NCBI GenBank assembly: GCA_035293945.1
Contig: DATGLV010000031.1
Location: forward strand, 96,629 to 160,628
DNA: 64,000 nucleotides
Direction of reading: 5' to 3'
Source of the DNA: VAZQ01 sp035293945
GTDB taxonomy: Bacteria > Pseudomonadota > Alphaproteobacteria > Rhizobiales > Xanthobacteraceae
A program made the position numbers and the translations under genes. The notes beneath the pieces are model-generated. The model had not been told where the DNA came from and searched no databases. It saw nothing but the letters and a program-made list of their open reading frames with translations. The first letter of the stretch is position 1, and every line of letters begins with the position of its first letter. This document shows, piece after piece, positions 27,482 to 36,216 of this stretch.

Positions 27482-28519
27482 ATGCACCATGGCCGCATGA
27501 CAACTGCTGCGCTTCAGCTTGAATATCCGCTCAGCGAATGGGTGATCGCCCCGTCCGCGGAGGAGCGCGCGCGCGGACAATTCTCGCCTGAGCGGCTGCG
27601 CGAAGCGCACGCCGCTTTTCGCCAGCACGGCTGCCTGCTTCTGCGCGGGGCGCTTCCGGTTTCGCTCATCGACGACATGCGCGCGGAGTTCGACGCACGC
27701 TATGGCGTGCTCGGATTTTCCGGCATGATGGAGCAATCGCGGCGCCCCCCGCCCAATCCGGTCGACCCGCGCGGCGAGGCGCGCTTCGAGATCACGATGC
27801 GGATGAGCGGCGCATTCGCGCGGCCGGAAGGCTTTGCGAACCCGCTGTTGCGCGGAATTCTCGCGCCTCTCCTGGGCGGCGACATGCAGCTCAACAGCTT
27901 CTCGATCGTGGTTTCCTATCCGGGTGCCGCGATGCAGCAGATCCACCGCGATCACGGCCATCTGTTCGCGAGCGAGCCGGATATCGGCCCCAATCTGCCG
28001 GTTTACGCCGTCAATGTGGGCGTGCCGCTGATCGATGTCGACCTGGAGATCGGACCGACCGGGGTTTGGCCTACCTCGCACCGATGGGCGCCGAATGTTG
28101 AAGCCGATCCGGCCGCGGTTTCGGTTTGCCCGATAAAGCGCGGCGACTGCATCCTCATCGACTACCGCACTCTGCACACCGGCATGCCCAATCGCAGCGC
28201 GCAGGTGCGGCCCATCCTCTACATGGTCTATGCGCGCGGCTGGTTCTCGGACGAGGCAACCCACTTCGGCGTCAATTCGCCGGACATGCCGCTCGAGGAG
28301 TACGACAAGATTCCCGAAGCGGCCCGCAAGCCGCTGCTCTACCGGGCCTTGTCGCAGGCGGTGCGTAGTCCGCGCGGCGCTCCCGAACGCGAGGCGCGCG
28401 CGCCGCGCGCGGGGCTCAATCCGGCAGATCCGGCGAGCTGGGGCAAGGTGGGGCGCAACGATGCCTGCCCGTGCGGGTCGGGCAAAAAGTACAAGCAGTG
28501 CCACGGGCGGTCGGCATGA
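27482..28519 (+). CDS. Phytanoyl-CoA dioxygenase-like protein with SEC-C tail (copy 1)
   Basis: A 345-residue Fe(II)/2-oxoglutarate oxygenase. The metal triad is visible as HRDH (His155, Asp157) and LHTGMPNRS (His232), with Arg243 a candidate for 2OG binding. A linker of about 40 residues ends in a SEC-C zinc knuckle, CPCGSGKKYKQCHG (Cys329, Cys331, Cys340, His341). PhyH-type enzymes hydroxylate small lipids, acyl chains or residues; the substrate here is unknown. It is the first of three tandem paralogues. Starts at 27482 and 27497 are both possible. Confidence 0.85.
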   Translation: MHHGRMTTAALQLEYPLSEWVIAPSAEERARGQFSPERLREAHAAFRQHGCLLLRGALPVSLIDDMRAEFDARYGVLGFSGMMEQSRRPPPNPVDPRGEARFEITMRMSGAFARPEGFANPLLRGILAPLLGGDMQLNSFSIVVSYPGAAMQQIHRDHGHLFASEPDIGPNLPVYAVNVGVPLIDVDLEIGPTGVWPTSHRWAPNVEADPAAVSVCPIKRGDCILIDYRTLHTGMPNRSAQVRPILYMVYARGWFSDEATHFGVNSPDMPLEEYDKIPEAARKPLLYRALSQAVRSPRGAPEREARAPRAGLNPADPASWGKVGRNDACPCGSGKKYKQCHGRSA

Positions 28520-28582
28520 CGGAAGCGCACGCGATTCTTCAAAGATCGCATGCGTCAGGGGAAAAAGCCGGGGAGTCGTGAC

Positions 28583-29629
28583 ATGGACTGGATCGTAGCC
28601 GTCTCGGCCGGCGAGGCCGCGAGCGGCGAGTTCGATCCCGAGACTGACAGCAGGCTGCGTGCCGCGTTCCAGGAGCACGGCTGCGTTCTCTTGCGCGGCG
28701 TATTCTCGAGCGCCACGATCGACGCCATGCACCGCGAATACGCGGCGCAGCTCGGCGCGCTCGATCTCGCAGCGATGCGCGCGCAGGCGGAGAAGCCGCC
28801 GCCCAACCGGCTGATCGGCGTCGGCGGCGCCCGCTACGACGTCACGCTGCGCATGAACGGCGTGTTCGGCAATCCCGAGGTGCTTGCCAATCCCTTGCTG
28901 ATCAAGTTTCTGCGTCCGCTGCTCGGCAAGGACATGCGGCTGAACAGCCTGACAGTCGTCGTGTCGCATCCCGGCTCGTCGCAGCAGCAGGCGCATCGCG
29001 ACCACAACCATCTTTTCTCCGAGCCCGGGCTCGGACCCAGCCTGCCGGTTTATGCGGTCAACGTCGCAATCCCCTTGATCGACGTCGATCTCGAGACCGG
29101 CCCGACCGGCGTGTGGCTGGGCTCGCATCGCTTCGAGCACATGACCTCGGTGCAAGCGAGCGCCATGGTGGCGATCCCCTGGCAGCGGGGCGACTGCATG
29201 CTGATGGATTATCGCCTGTTGCATGCGGGCCTGCCCAATCGCGGTACCCAGCCGCGACCGGTCCTGTACCTGGTCTATGGACGCCGGTGGTTCGCCGACG
29301 ACGTGAACCACATCAACCGCATCCCGCTCGACATGGCGTTGGAACGCTACGCAGAGCTGCCCGAGCCGGTTCGTCCGATGCTGATCCGTGCCTATACGCA
29401 TGCGGTGCGCCTGCGCTGGCCCGAGGCAGACTGGTCGAGCCTTGCCGCCCAGCGCATCGAGCCGCGCCCGGCGCCGCCCGCTGCCCGTCCGCTCGCCCCG
29501 GCCGTGGTGCAAGCCGCCCCGCCGCGGGCCACGGCGGATTCGGCGAATTGGGGCAAGACCGGCCGCAACGAGCCGTGTCCGTGCGGATCGGGCAAGAAAT
29601 ACAAGCATTGCCATGGGCGAAACCCCTAA
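28583..29629 (+). CDS. Phytanoyl-CoA dioxygenase-like protein with SEC-C tail (copy 2)
   Basis: A 348-residue paralogue of the neighbouring genes, starting MDWIVAVSAGEAASGEFDPE. It has the same oxygenase core: QQQAHRDHNHLF for the HxD pair and LLHAGLPNRG for the distal His. A Pro/Ala-rich linker leads to the SEC-C knuckle EPCPCGSGKKYKHCHGRNP. The ATG at 28583 follows a GGGGAG stretch and aligns with the start of copy 3. All catalytic and zinc positions are kept, so it is probably active. Confidence 0.85.
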   Translation: MDWIVAVSAGEAASGEFDPETDSRLRAAFQEHGCVLLRGVFSSATIDAMHREYAAQLGALDLAAMRAQAEKPPPNRLIGVGGARYDVTLRMNGVFGNPEVLANPLLIKFLRPLLGKDMRLNSLTVVVSHPGSSQQQAHRDHNHLFSEPGLGPSLPVYAVNVAIPLIDVDLETGPTGVWLGSHRFEHMTSVQASAMVAIPWQRGDCMLMDYRLLHAGLPNRGTQPRPVLYLVYGRRWFADDVNHINRIPLDMALERYAELPEPVRPMLIRAYTHAVRLRWPEADWSSLAAQRIEPRPAPPAARPLAPAVVQAAPPRATADSANWGKTGRNEPCPCGSGKKYKHCHGRNP

Positions 29630-29670
29630 GGCATGTTGCGCTCCGGCTTGCCCGGGCGTGGGAGCAGCGG

Positions 29671-30678
29671 ATGGATTGGATTGTCACGGTCCCGCCGGGT
29701 GAGACCGCCGGCGGAGCCTTCAGCCCCGAGACCGAGAGCGCGGCGCACGCGGCCTTCGACGAGCACGGCTGCGTCCTCTTGCGTGGGGCTTTCCCGCTCG
29801 CCACCGTCGAGGCCATGCACAACGAGTTCCTCGGGCAGTTCGGAACGCTCGATTGGACCGGAATGCAGCGCGAGTCGGAGAAGCCGTCGCCCAACCGCTT
29901 CCTGCGGGTCGGGGGTGCGCGCTACGACATCACATTGCGGATGACCGGCGCCTTCGGCTCCCCGGAAGTGTTCGCCAATCCGGCCTTGCTGAAGTTTCTC
30001 GGTCCCCTGCTCGGCGAGGTGATTCACCTCTCCAATTTCACCGCCGTGGTTTCGCATCCGGGCGCCTCGCAGCAGCACACTCACCGCGACCACGACCACA
30101 TCTTCTACAATCCCGGTGTGGGACCCGCTCTCCCGACCTACGCGATCAATGTCGCAGTGCCGCTCATCGACGTCGACCGCCGCACCGGACCGACTGCGGT
30201 TTGGCTCGGCTCGCACCGCCTGGCGCAGGGTGTCACGGTCGGCAGCGAGACAATGACGGTTGCCGAGCTCAAGCGCGGCGATTTGATGCTGCTCGACTAT
30301 CGGACCTTGCACGCAGGATTGCCCAACGGCAGCCGGCAGTCGCGACCGATCGTCTACATGGTCTACGCGCGCCCATGGTTTTTCGACCATACCAATCACA
30401 TCACGCGCGTTCCCTTGGACATGCCGATCGAGCGCTTCCAGGCGCTGCCCCCAGAGCTGCATCCGCTCATGATCCGCGCCTACTCCTACGCGTCGCGCGC
30501 GCGTTGGCACGAGGTCGACGCGCGAAGCAGCGCGCCTTCGCGGCCACCCGAGGCCGCCAGGCCGCCGGCGACACCTGCCGCACTGGCGGCCGCAAAGCCG
30601 GCGCATGTCGGGCGCAATGACCCTTGTCCTTGCGGCTCGGGCCAGAAGTTCAAGTACTGCCACGGCAAGCTCGCCTGA
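29671..30678 (+). CDS. Phytanoyl-CoA dioxygenase-like protein with SEC-C tail (copy 3)
   Basis: A 335-residue third paralogue, starting MDWIVTVPPGETAGGAFSPE. The oxygenase motifs are SQQHTHRDHDHIF and LDYRTLHAGLPNGS, and the C-terminus has SEC-C, DPCPCGSGQKFKYCHGK. It is closer to copy 2 than to copy 1 in its N-terminal residues (MDWIV). The ATG at 29671 is preceded by GGAGCAGCGG. It lies 41 bases after copy 2, consistent with one transcript. Confidence 0.85.
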   Translation: MDWIVTVPPGETAGGAFSPETESAAHAAFDEHGCVLLRGAFPLATVEAMHNEFLGQFGTLDWTGMQRESEKPSPNRFLRVGGARYDITLRMTGAFGSPEVFANPALLKFLGPLLGEVIHLSNFTAVVSHPGASQQHTHRDHDHIFYNPGVGPALPTYAINVAVPLIDVDRRTGPTAVWLGSHRLAQGVTVGSETMTVAELKRGDLMLLDYRTLHAGLPNGSRQSRPIVYMVYARPWFFDHTNHITRVPLDMPIERFQALPPELHPLMIRAYSYASRARWHEVDARSSAPSRPPEAARPPATPAALAAAKPAHVGRNDPCPCGSGQKFKYCHGKLA

Positions 30679-30739
30679 ACCGCCAAGGGTGGGCAGGCGG
30701 CGTGCGGTCGGGCTTGATTTGATTGGGAAGAGCACGCGA

Positions 30740-31597
30740 ATGAAGAAAGCGTCCGAGCTGGCGAAAGGCCGCGACGGCGGGAAGGGCGCGATCGAGGATG
30801 CGCTGCGCCTTGGCGTCGCGGCGCTCGACCAGCAGCGTGCGGAGGAAGCGGAGCGCTTTGCGCGCGATGCGCTTGCGCGGGATCCTCGCCATCCCGAAGC
30901 CTTGCATCTCTTGGGCCTTGCCCTGTTGGCGCAGGGCCGCGCGCGCGAGGCGTTGACACCGCTCGAGCAAGCGACGCGTGCGCATGCAAGCCCCGCACGC
31001 GAGGCTCATCTCGGCAAGGCGCTCCTGCAGGTCGGACGCACCGATGAGGCGCTCGCGCATCTCGAGCGAGCGGTCGACTCGAAGCCGCCCTTCGCGCCCG
31101 CGTTCCGGGAACTCGGGATATTGCTCTCGACTTTGCGCCGATTCGACCAGGCCGAAGCGGTGTTCAAGCGCGGCTTGGAGATCGAGCCGACCTCCGTCGA
31201 GCTGTCGCTCGACCTGGGTGCGTTCTACATCCTTCGCGCCGATGCGCGGAATGCCAAGATCGCTTTCGCGCGCGCGTTGGTGAATGCTCCGCGCGATACA
31301 CGCGCTTTGCACGGTCTTGGGGTCGCCCTCTTGTACGAGGGAGACCTCACGCGTGCGGTCGAGCGCTTTCGCCAGGTGCTCGCGATCCAACCGGGCCATC
31401 CCGGTGCGCAACTCGATCTCGCGCAATCCCTGTTGCAGCTCGGCCGTGCCGATGATGCGGTCGCCGGGCTCCGGTCGATGGTCCTCGCGTCGCCGCAAAG
31501 CTACGGCAAGGCGCTCAAAGCCCTGGTGGGCAGCGGCCGCGGCCGTTTCTTCATTCGCCGCAGCGCCGCCGCGCGCTTCCTCAATCCCGAGGCTTGA
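30740..31597 (+). CDS. Tetratricopeptide-repeat protein
   Basis: A 285-residue protein made almost wholly of TPR-like helices (ALRLGVAALDQQRAEEAERF; HPEALHLLGLALLAQGRARE; ALHGLGVALLYEGDLTRAVE). No signal peptide or catalytic domain is seen, so it is probably a cytoplasmic scaffold. The ATG at 30740 (MKKASELAKGRDGGKGAIED) was chosen because upstream sequence in the frame overlaps the previous gene. The next gene starts 3 bases after the stop, so the two are likely coupled. Confidence 0.78.
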   Translation: MKKASELAKGRDGGKGAIEDALRLGVAALDQQRAEEAERFARDALARDPRHPEALHLLGLALLAQGRAREALTPLEQATRAHASPAREAHLGKALLQVGRTDEALAHLERAVDSKPPFAPAFRELGILLSTLRRFDQAEAVFKRGLEIEPTSVELSLDLGAFYILRADARNAKIAFARALVNAPRDTRALHGLGVALLYEGDLTRAVERFRQVLAIQPGHPGAQLDLAQSLLQLGRADDAVAGLRSMVLASPQSYGKALKALVGSGRGRFFIRRSAAARFLNPEA

Positions 31598-31600
31598 ACG

Positions 31601-32398
31601 ATGACCAACCACGCGGTCTCTCCCGAAGACGCGCTGTTTGCAGGCGACCCCGCGGACGATTTGGCTGCCGAGAACGCATCCCCGCAAGGCGCGCTGCAGA
31701 CGATTGCGTTCCGCTGTCCGCCTGAGCTCGACGCCCTTCTGCCGCGGCCGATCCCGGCGGTGTCGGGGATTCCGGATTGGTTCAAGAAGATGCCGGCCAA
31801 GTCCTTCAGCGACGTGGTGCAGGCCGAGCAGATGACGGTCAAGAAATGCCCGCCGTTCATCGATGCGATGACGTTCGGCTTCCTCATCCCGCTGGTGGCC
31901 GACTTGGCTGTCGAGGACGGCGTATTTACCTGGCAGCTCGATTTTCCGAGCGGAGCCATCGCCGGCTATCCGCGCTCGCCGCTCGATTTCCACGACAACA
32001 GCCAGGTGGTGGGAACACCTCTATTCGAGGACGACAGCTTCATCCTCAAGTTCAACAATTTCTGGAAGATCGAAACCCCGCCCGGCTATTCGCTCCTGGT
32101 GACGCATCCGGTCAATCGCTTCGATCTGCCTTTCACCACCTTGACCGGGCTCGTCGATACCGATCTCTACAAGGACAGCTTCATCAACTTTCCGGCGCGC
32201 TGGCGCGACGGCGCGTTCCGCGGCATTCTGCCGAAAGGCACGCCGGTTGCCCAATGCCTGCCGGTCAGGCGCGATCTGTGGCGGGCCGAGTTCGCGACCA
32301 CCGCCGGCGACGCCATGTCCCAGCTGCAGGAAACCTCGGCCGCCAAGCCCGATGAGCCCGGCCTGTATCGGCGTCAATTTCGCGCCCCGAAACGATGA
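31601..32398 (+). CDS. Uncharacterised protein resembling DUF6065
   Basis: A 265-residue soluble protein with no signal peptide. The stretch VKKCPPFIDAMTFGFLIPLV and the aromatic, acidic middle (DNSQVVGTPLFEDDSFILKF; NFWKIETPPGYSLLVTHPVN) look like the DUF6065 group often found beside 2OG-oxygenase and TPR genes in alphaproteobacteria; this assignment is from memory of the family and is moderate. Function unknown. It is 3 bases downstream of the TPR gene and probably shares its transcript. Confidence 0.7.
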   Translation: MTNHAVSPEDALFAGDPADDLAAENASPQGALQTIAFRCPPELDALLPRPIPAVSGIPDWFKKMPAKSFSDVVQAEQMTVKKCPPFIDAMTFGFLIPLVADLAVEDGVFTWQLDFPSGAIAGYPRSPLDFHDNSQVVGTPLFEDDSFILKFNNFWKIETPPGYSLLVTHPVNRFDLPFTTLTGLVDTDLYKDSFINFPARWRDGAFRGILPKGTPVAQCLPVRRDLWRAEFATTAGDAMSQLQETSAAKPDEPGLYRRQFRAPKR

Positions 32399-32404
32399 CT
32401 ATTC

Positions 32405-32545
32405 CCGCGCGGTCCCGAGAGCCGGGTCATTGCCGGACCTGACCCGGCAATCCATCTTCTTGCGAAAAAGATGGACCCGCAGGTCACAAGGGCGTTTACG
32501 CCCGTCTTCGACGGGCTATGCCCGCGGGTGACGCTTGCGGCGGCG
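32405..32545. repeat. Cluster of palindromic repeat elements
   Basis: The gap between two convergent genes is packed with short inverted repeats. These include an imperfect hairpin at about 32429-32451 around ATTGCCGG / CCCGGCAAT, a perfect 7-base-pair hairpin CCATCTT / AAGATGG at 32452-32474, and GGGCG / CGCCC at about 32490-32503. The sequence resembles dispersed repeats of rhizobial genomes with the strings GACCCGC and CGGGTGACG. It may also end transcription from both sides. Confidence 0.6.
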
Positions 32546-32604
32546 GGGTCATCGTGGTCACAAGGGCGCTGCGCCGGCCTTCGACACGCTAAGCAGGGAC
32601 ACTT

Positions 32605-33855
32605 TCAATCCTCACCGGCGTGCCCGGCGGCAGGACCGCGCTTGCCGAACAGCATCGTGATGTTGATGCGGCGATTGAGATAGCCCTCCTTGAAGGCGAT
32701 CCGATCGGTCTCGTGGAACAGATCCGAATCGAAGATGACGGCGCGGTTGGCCCGGTGCGGGATTTTGGTGGCGCGCGCTCCCGACCGCGCCAGGAACTCG
32801 CGTGCGGCCGGCACATCATCGTTGAACTTGGCGAAGCTCCAGTCGAGCGGCGCCGGCACGTCCCACACTACGAGCCCGCCGCTCTCGGGATCGAGATTGG
32901 CTTCGTCCGGGGTGATCCAGAAGTTGACATTGACGGCGGCGAAATCGGCATGGATGGCGATGCCGGCGAGCCGGCTGTCATACTTGAAGCCCCAAAGCTG
33001 CAATAAAGGGTGGCCGCTTATGATGGTCGGATAGGTCAAGCGCAGCTCCTCGGCGATCTGCGCCAAGAGCGGACACGCGAACCCGTGCTCCGGCATCGCG
33101 CCCAGATAGCCATCGCGATAGACCTTGCGCCAGATCGTCGAGCCCCAGCAGAACCGCCGCAGCCGTTCGAGCGCCGCATCGGTCAACAAATTGTCGATCA
33201 CGGCGATCTGCGGTTTTTGCGTCTGCCAGCGCGCCGCAATCTCGCCGCGCGAGAGATCCGCATTGACCGCGCGTCCGGCCACACGTGCGCCTTCCTCCAG
33301 GCGGAACCGGAACGGGCCCCGAGCCGCGCTTAGCGCGGCTCCCTCATTCAGATATTCCTGCTGCTCGCGGTCGTGCTGTGCCTTGTGTGGCGGCGAGGGC
33401 TCGCCCGGTGCGCTGGCAAGCCCCCCGGAGACGAGCACCGCATGGCGGCGGAACGCGGCAAAGCTCTGTTCCAACAGGCCGCTTTCGCACAGGACCGTGC
33501 CGAGATTCTTGTGCGCGATCGCCATGTCCGGCTTGCGCGCGATGGCGTGCCGATATTCGTCTGCGGCTTGCGCGAGCTTGTTCTGCCCGCGCAGGACATT
33601 GCCGAGATTGCAGTGCGCCAGCGCATCATCTGGCCTCACTGCGATCAGGCGGCGGAATACCGCGGCGGCCTCTTCCAGGCGGCCCTGATCCTTGAGCGCG
33701 AGACCGAGATTGTTGCTGATGCCCGGGTGATCGGGCACGACCTGCAGAATTCTGCGATAAATTTGCTCGGCGTCTCCCAGCCGCCCCGCCTGGTGATGGG
33801 CGAAAGCCTGCTGCAGCGCCGCGTCGAGATCGGCGGGTTGCTGGACTGTGGTCAT
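32605..33855 (-). CDS. TPR-2-oxoglutarate/Fe(II) oxygenase fusion protein
   Basis: A 416-residue protein with three to four N-terminal TPR units (residues 10-140) and a C-terminal oxygenase-like domain. In the latter, AIHADFAAVNVNFWITPDEA supplies a His-x-Asp pair, DSDLFHETDRI supplies the distal His, and RRINITMLFG ends the fold. It resembles prolyl-4-hydroxylase-type or DUF6445-type oxygenases that use TPR arrays to find their target. No signal peptide. It is on the opposite strand to its neighbours and probably belongs to the same functional set. Confidence 0.78.
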   Translation of the reverse strand: MTTVQQPADLDAALQQAFAHHQAGRLGDAEQIYRRILQVVPDHPGISNNLGLALKDQGRLEEAAAVFRRLIAVRPDDALAHCNLGNVLRGQNKLAQAADEYRHAIARKPDMAIAHKNLGTVLCESGLLEQSFAAFRRHAVLVSGGLASAPGEPSPPHKAQHDREQQEYLNEGAALSAARGPFRFRLEEGARVAGRAVNADLSRGEIAARWQTQKPQIAVIDNLLTDAALERLRRFCWGSTIWRKVYRDGYLGAMPEHGFACPLLAQIAEELRLTYPTIISGHPLLQLWGFKYDSRLAGIAIHADFAAVNVNFWITPDEANLDPESGGLVVWDVPAPLDWSFAKFNDDVPAAREFLARSGARATKIPHRANRAVIFDSDLFHETDRIAFKEGYLNRRINITMLFGKRGPAAGHAGED

Positions 33856-33956
33856 GCGGAGGGAAGGTTGGGGCGCAATCGGTTACCGGCAGAGCTCGGT
33901 TGTCTTAAACAGGCCGCCAGCGAGTCAAGTGAAATCGCCGCAAAACATCGCGTGCA

Positions 33957-34379
33957 TTAACGACCGGCTGGCGCCGGGCGCCAATCGATGCCCACGACCT
34001 CGTTGCCCATCTGCCGATTGAAATCACCCGCATGCTGCCGCATGGCCTGCACCGCCTGCTCGTTGGCCCCGGTCGGGCATTGAACGCTGTCATGACGGCG
34101 GCCGGCATGCTCCAGGATCTGATGGAAGCCGTTCTCCATCTCCTCCATGGGAATCGTCGTCGGGAACGGCAGCGTCATGTAGATCCTGTGCTCCTGGCTG
34201 GCGGGAGCGATGCAGAACCGCCACTCGAGCGCCTGTGCGGGCGCGACAGCTGCGCCACTGATGGCCAGGCAGGCGAGAATGCGGCCGAAGCCCAGACTTC
34301 GGGCCAATCTCCATTGGGCCAATTTCCATTGGGCCAATTTCCGTTGCGTTAATTTCAGCTGCTTCCATTTCATTCGCAT
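33957..34379 (-). CDS. Uncharacterised exported protein with repeat-expanded N-terminus
   Basis: A 140-residue protein. A basic leader built from repeated units (QLKLTQRK, LAQWK, LAQWR, LARS) precedes a hydrophobic export segment (ILACLAISGAAVAPAQA) and a mature part of about 90 residues (LEWRFCIAPASQEHRIYMTL, then EEMENGFHQILEHAG). The leader is encoded by a tandem 15-base repeat. The ATG at 34377-34379 is the only good in-frame start. Mature family unknown; two cysteines could form a disulfide. Confidence 0.6.
   Translation of the reverse strand: MRMKWKQLKLTQRKLAQWKLAQWRLARSLGFGRILACLAISGAAVAPAQALEWRFCIAPASQEHRIYMTLPFPTTIPMEEMENGFHQILEHAGRRHDSVQCPTGANEQAVQAMRQHAGDFNRQMGNEVVGIDWRPAPAGR
34302..34352. 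repeat. Tandem 15-base repeat
   Basis: Three copies, with a partial fourth, of a unit like CAATTTCCATTGGGC (variants CAATCTCCATTGGGC and CAATTTCCGTTGCGT), lying in the 5' end of an exported-protein gene on the minus strand. The unit is a multiple of three, so copy number can change without a frameshift and adds or removes LAQWK-like residues. Confidence 0.8.
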
Positions 34380-34529
34380 TGTCTAACCGATTCGCGAGCC
34401 CGAGAGGCAGGGATCGCTCTTGCATAACGAGAGCAAATACTGTTTTTCACCGCGGACGCCGCATGGCATCATGGCAAGAGTTGCGCGAACATTGCGGTTG
34501 CCGCGCGTGGATTTTGCGGGGATGAGACC

Positions 34530-35126
34530 TTGACCAACGAGCTGCAGAACGATTTCGCCGAGATCCCGCTCGAGGACCTCTATGAATCGGAAAATCCGCT
34601 GGTGCCCGGCCGCCTGTGCGGCAGCTGCACATTGTGCTGCACGGTGATGGAGGTCAGCGAGCTGCACAAGCCGTGCGGGGTGACTTGCAGCCATCTTGCG
34701 CCCGGCCAAGGCTGCACCATTCGCGATACGCGGCCGCAGGCTTGCCGGCGCTTTTTCTGCGGCTGGCGTCTCGATCCCAACATCGATTCGCTCTGGAAGC
34801 CGGAGATATGCGGCTTCGTTCTCACCATCGACCTGCGCTACGCCGCGATGTTTGCAATGGTCGATCCGGCGCGGCCCAACGCCTGGCGCATGCAGCCCTA
34901 TCACGGGCGCATGCGCGAGTGGTCCGGCCGCGCGTTCAAGGAGGACAAGCGGATCGTTGCCGTGGTGGCCGGCGGCGAGGCGACCGTGATTCTGCCGGAT
35001 CGCGACGTGCCGATCGGCGTGCTCGGGGTTGATGACGAGATCGTCCTCGGCCGAATGGGAGCTGCCTATCACGCCGAGAAGCGCAAGCGGCGAGCAATTC
35101 CCCCGGTTAGTCCGGGCGCGCGTTAG
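34530..35126 (+). CDS. CxxCxxCC (YkgJ-type) cysteine-cluster protein A
   Basis: A 198-residue soluble protein. The cluster is CGSCTLCC, then CSHLAPGQGC, then RPQACRRFFCGWRLDP. This matches the zinc/iron-chelating PF03692-like family. The family is known for metal or cluster binding, but most members have no assigned reaction. The C-terminal half contains ATVILPDRDVPIGVL, also seen in two sister proteins in this window. The start appears to be TTG at 34530 (no in-frame ATG nearby) and is uncertain. Confidence 0.75.
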   Translation: MTNELQNDFAEIPLEDLYESENPLVPGRLCGSCTLCCTVMEVSELHKPCGVTCSHLAPGQGCTIRDTRPQACRRFFCGWRLDPNIDSLWKPEICGFVLTIDLRYAAMFAMVDPARPNAWRMQPYHGRMREWSGRAFKEDKRIVAVVAGGEATVILPDRDVPIGVLGVDDEIVLGRMGAAYHAEKRKRRAIPPVSPGAR

Positions 35127-35688
35127 TAGTACTGCCAATTTTGGGCGGCGATATCACCTTCACGACCAGCCCTTCGGGGCCGCGCGCGACCGTGACGACG
35201 TCCTCTGGGCCCATAGTCCCGAGATCGATTACGCGGTCAGTCACCACGGCGAGATTACGCTGGCCGATCTGGATCAGCACAAAACAATTGTCGGCAGCCG
35301 CGGCTGCGGCCCACCGCATGATCGTTTCCCGATATGGCGGCTTCATCCACGCGTTGGGAAAGGCCGGATCAACCGCGATGTCGATCACTTTGCGTGCGGT
35401 TGGATCGCCGTAGAGCACGAAACGCGCCTTGTCCGGCTTCCACTCCGGGCCAAGACCCGGGGTCAGCATCCAGTGACAATAGAAGCGCCGACAGACCGAG
35501 GGGCGATCGGCGTAAACCGCGCAGCCCGAACCTTTGACTGCATGGCGGCACCAAACTCCCGGCGGCTTCTTGATGTCGTGCTCTCCCGGGGAGAGGTCGC
35601 TCTCTTTGATGCCGGGCACCTTGCAGCAGAGCATGCAGCTGCCGCATGCACGCCCGGGCACTGGCAGACCATAGCCAGCCTGACTCAT
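35107..35688 (-). CDS. CxxCxxCC (YkgJ-type) cysteine-cluster protein B
   Basis: A 193-residue protein on the minus strand, overlapping the end of the previous gene by 20 bases tail to tail. The cluster is CGSCMLCC, WCRHAVKGSGC and RPSVCRRFYCHWMLTP. The downstream part, GPEWKPDKARFVLYGD followed by IDIAVDPAFPNAWMK, is nearly identical in pattern to the protein encoded at 58188, so these two are the closest pair in the window. Metal binding is inferred; reaction unknown. Confidence 0.78.
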   Translation of the reverse strand: MSQAGYGLPVPGRACGSCMLCCKVPGIKESDLSPGEHDIKKPPGVWCRHAVKGSGCAVYADRPSVCRRFYCHWMLTPGLGPEWKPDKARFVLYGDPTARKVIDIAVDPAFPNAWMKPPYRETIMRWAAAAAADNCFVLIQIGQRNLAVVTDRVIDLGTMGPEDVVTVARGPEGLVVKVISPPKIGSTTNARPD

Positions 35689-35829
35689 GAACAGCCTCGT
35701 GGTGGTTAGGCCTGAGGTGGAGTTACTGTTCCGTCCCGGGGCGCCAGCATAGCACGGTGGGCGCAGCGCCGCCCTATTACTGCGGGATACCGATGAAGGA
35801 AAATCATCTCGCTCTGAACTGCGCGGATT

Positions 35830-36216
35830 TCAGTCTCTGGCCGCGCCGCTCGCATGCTTGAGCATCAAATTTGCGAGCGTCTCGGCGACTTCCGGCGAAA
35901 GTCCGAGCAGCACTTCGGTGTCGAGGCCGCGATCGAGAATCAGCGCCAGCATGCCGTTATCGGCCGGCGCGACGCTCCACGATTGTACCGGCAGCATCGA
36001 ATCGTGCGTCAACGGTGTTGATCCTTCGGGTCCCTGCGGGGCCATGGTCTTACGATGCAGCGCCATTTGCCGGCGGCGCCCGTCCGCCGCCAAGGTCAAC
36101 AGCGCGCCGATCGGGATGGCGACCGGTGATTGCTTGTCGTCGCCGTGCACCGTCAGGCAGAACATGCCATCGACGAATTGCCATTCGTGACCCCGGGCTC
36201 TGGTCGCATTGCTCAT
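35830..36216 (-). CDS. Uncharacterised protein
   Basis: A 128-residue soluble protein beginning MSNATRARGHEWQFVDGMFC. It contains VAIPIGALLTLAADGRRRQM and ends in a helical stretch (LGLSPEVAETLANLMLKHAS). No known domain is recognised and no signal peptide or membrane segment is seen. The clean frame and codon use fit a real gene. Confidence 0.55.
   Translation of the reverse strand: MSNATRARGHEWQFVDGMFCLTVHGDDKQSPVAIPIGALLTLAADGRRRQMALHRKTMAPQGPEGSTPLTHDSMLPVQSWSVAPADNGMLALILDRGLDTEVLLGLSPEVAETLANLMLKHASGAARD

Noticed and set aside
32400..32604. CRISPR array in the repeat-rich gap
   Set aside because: The repeats are palindromes of differing sequence, without regular repeat-spacer spacing and without cas genes.
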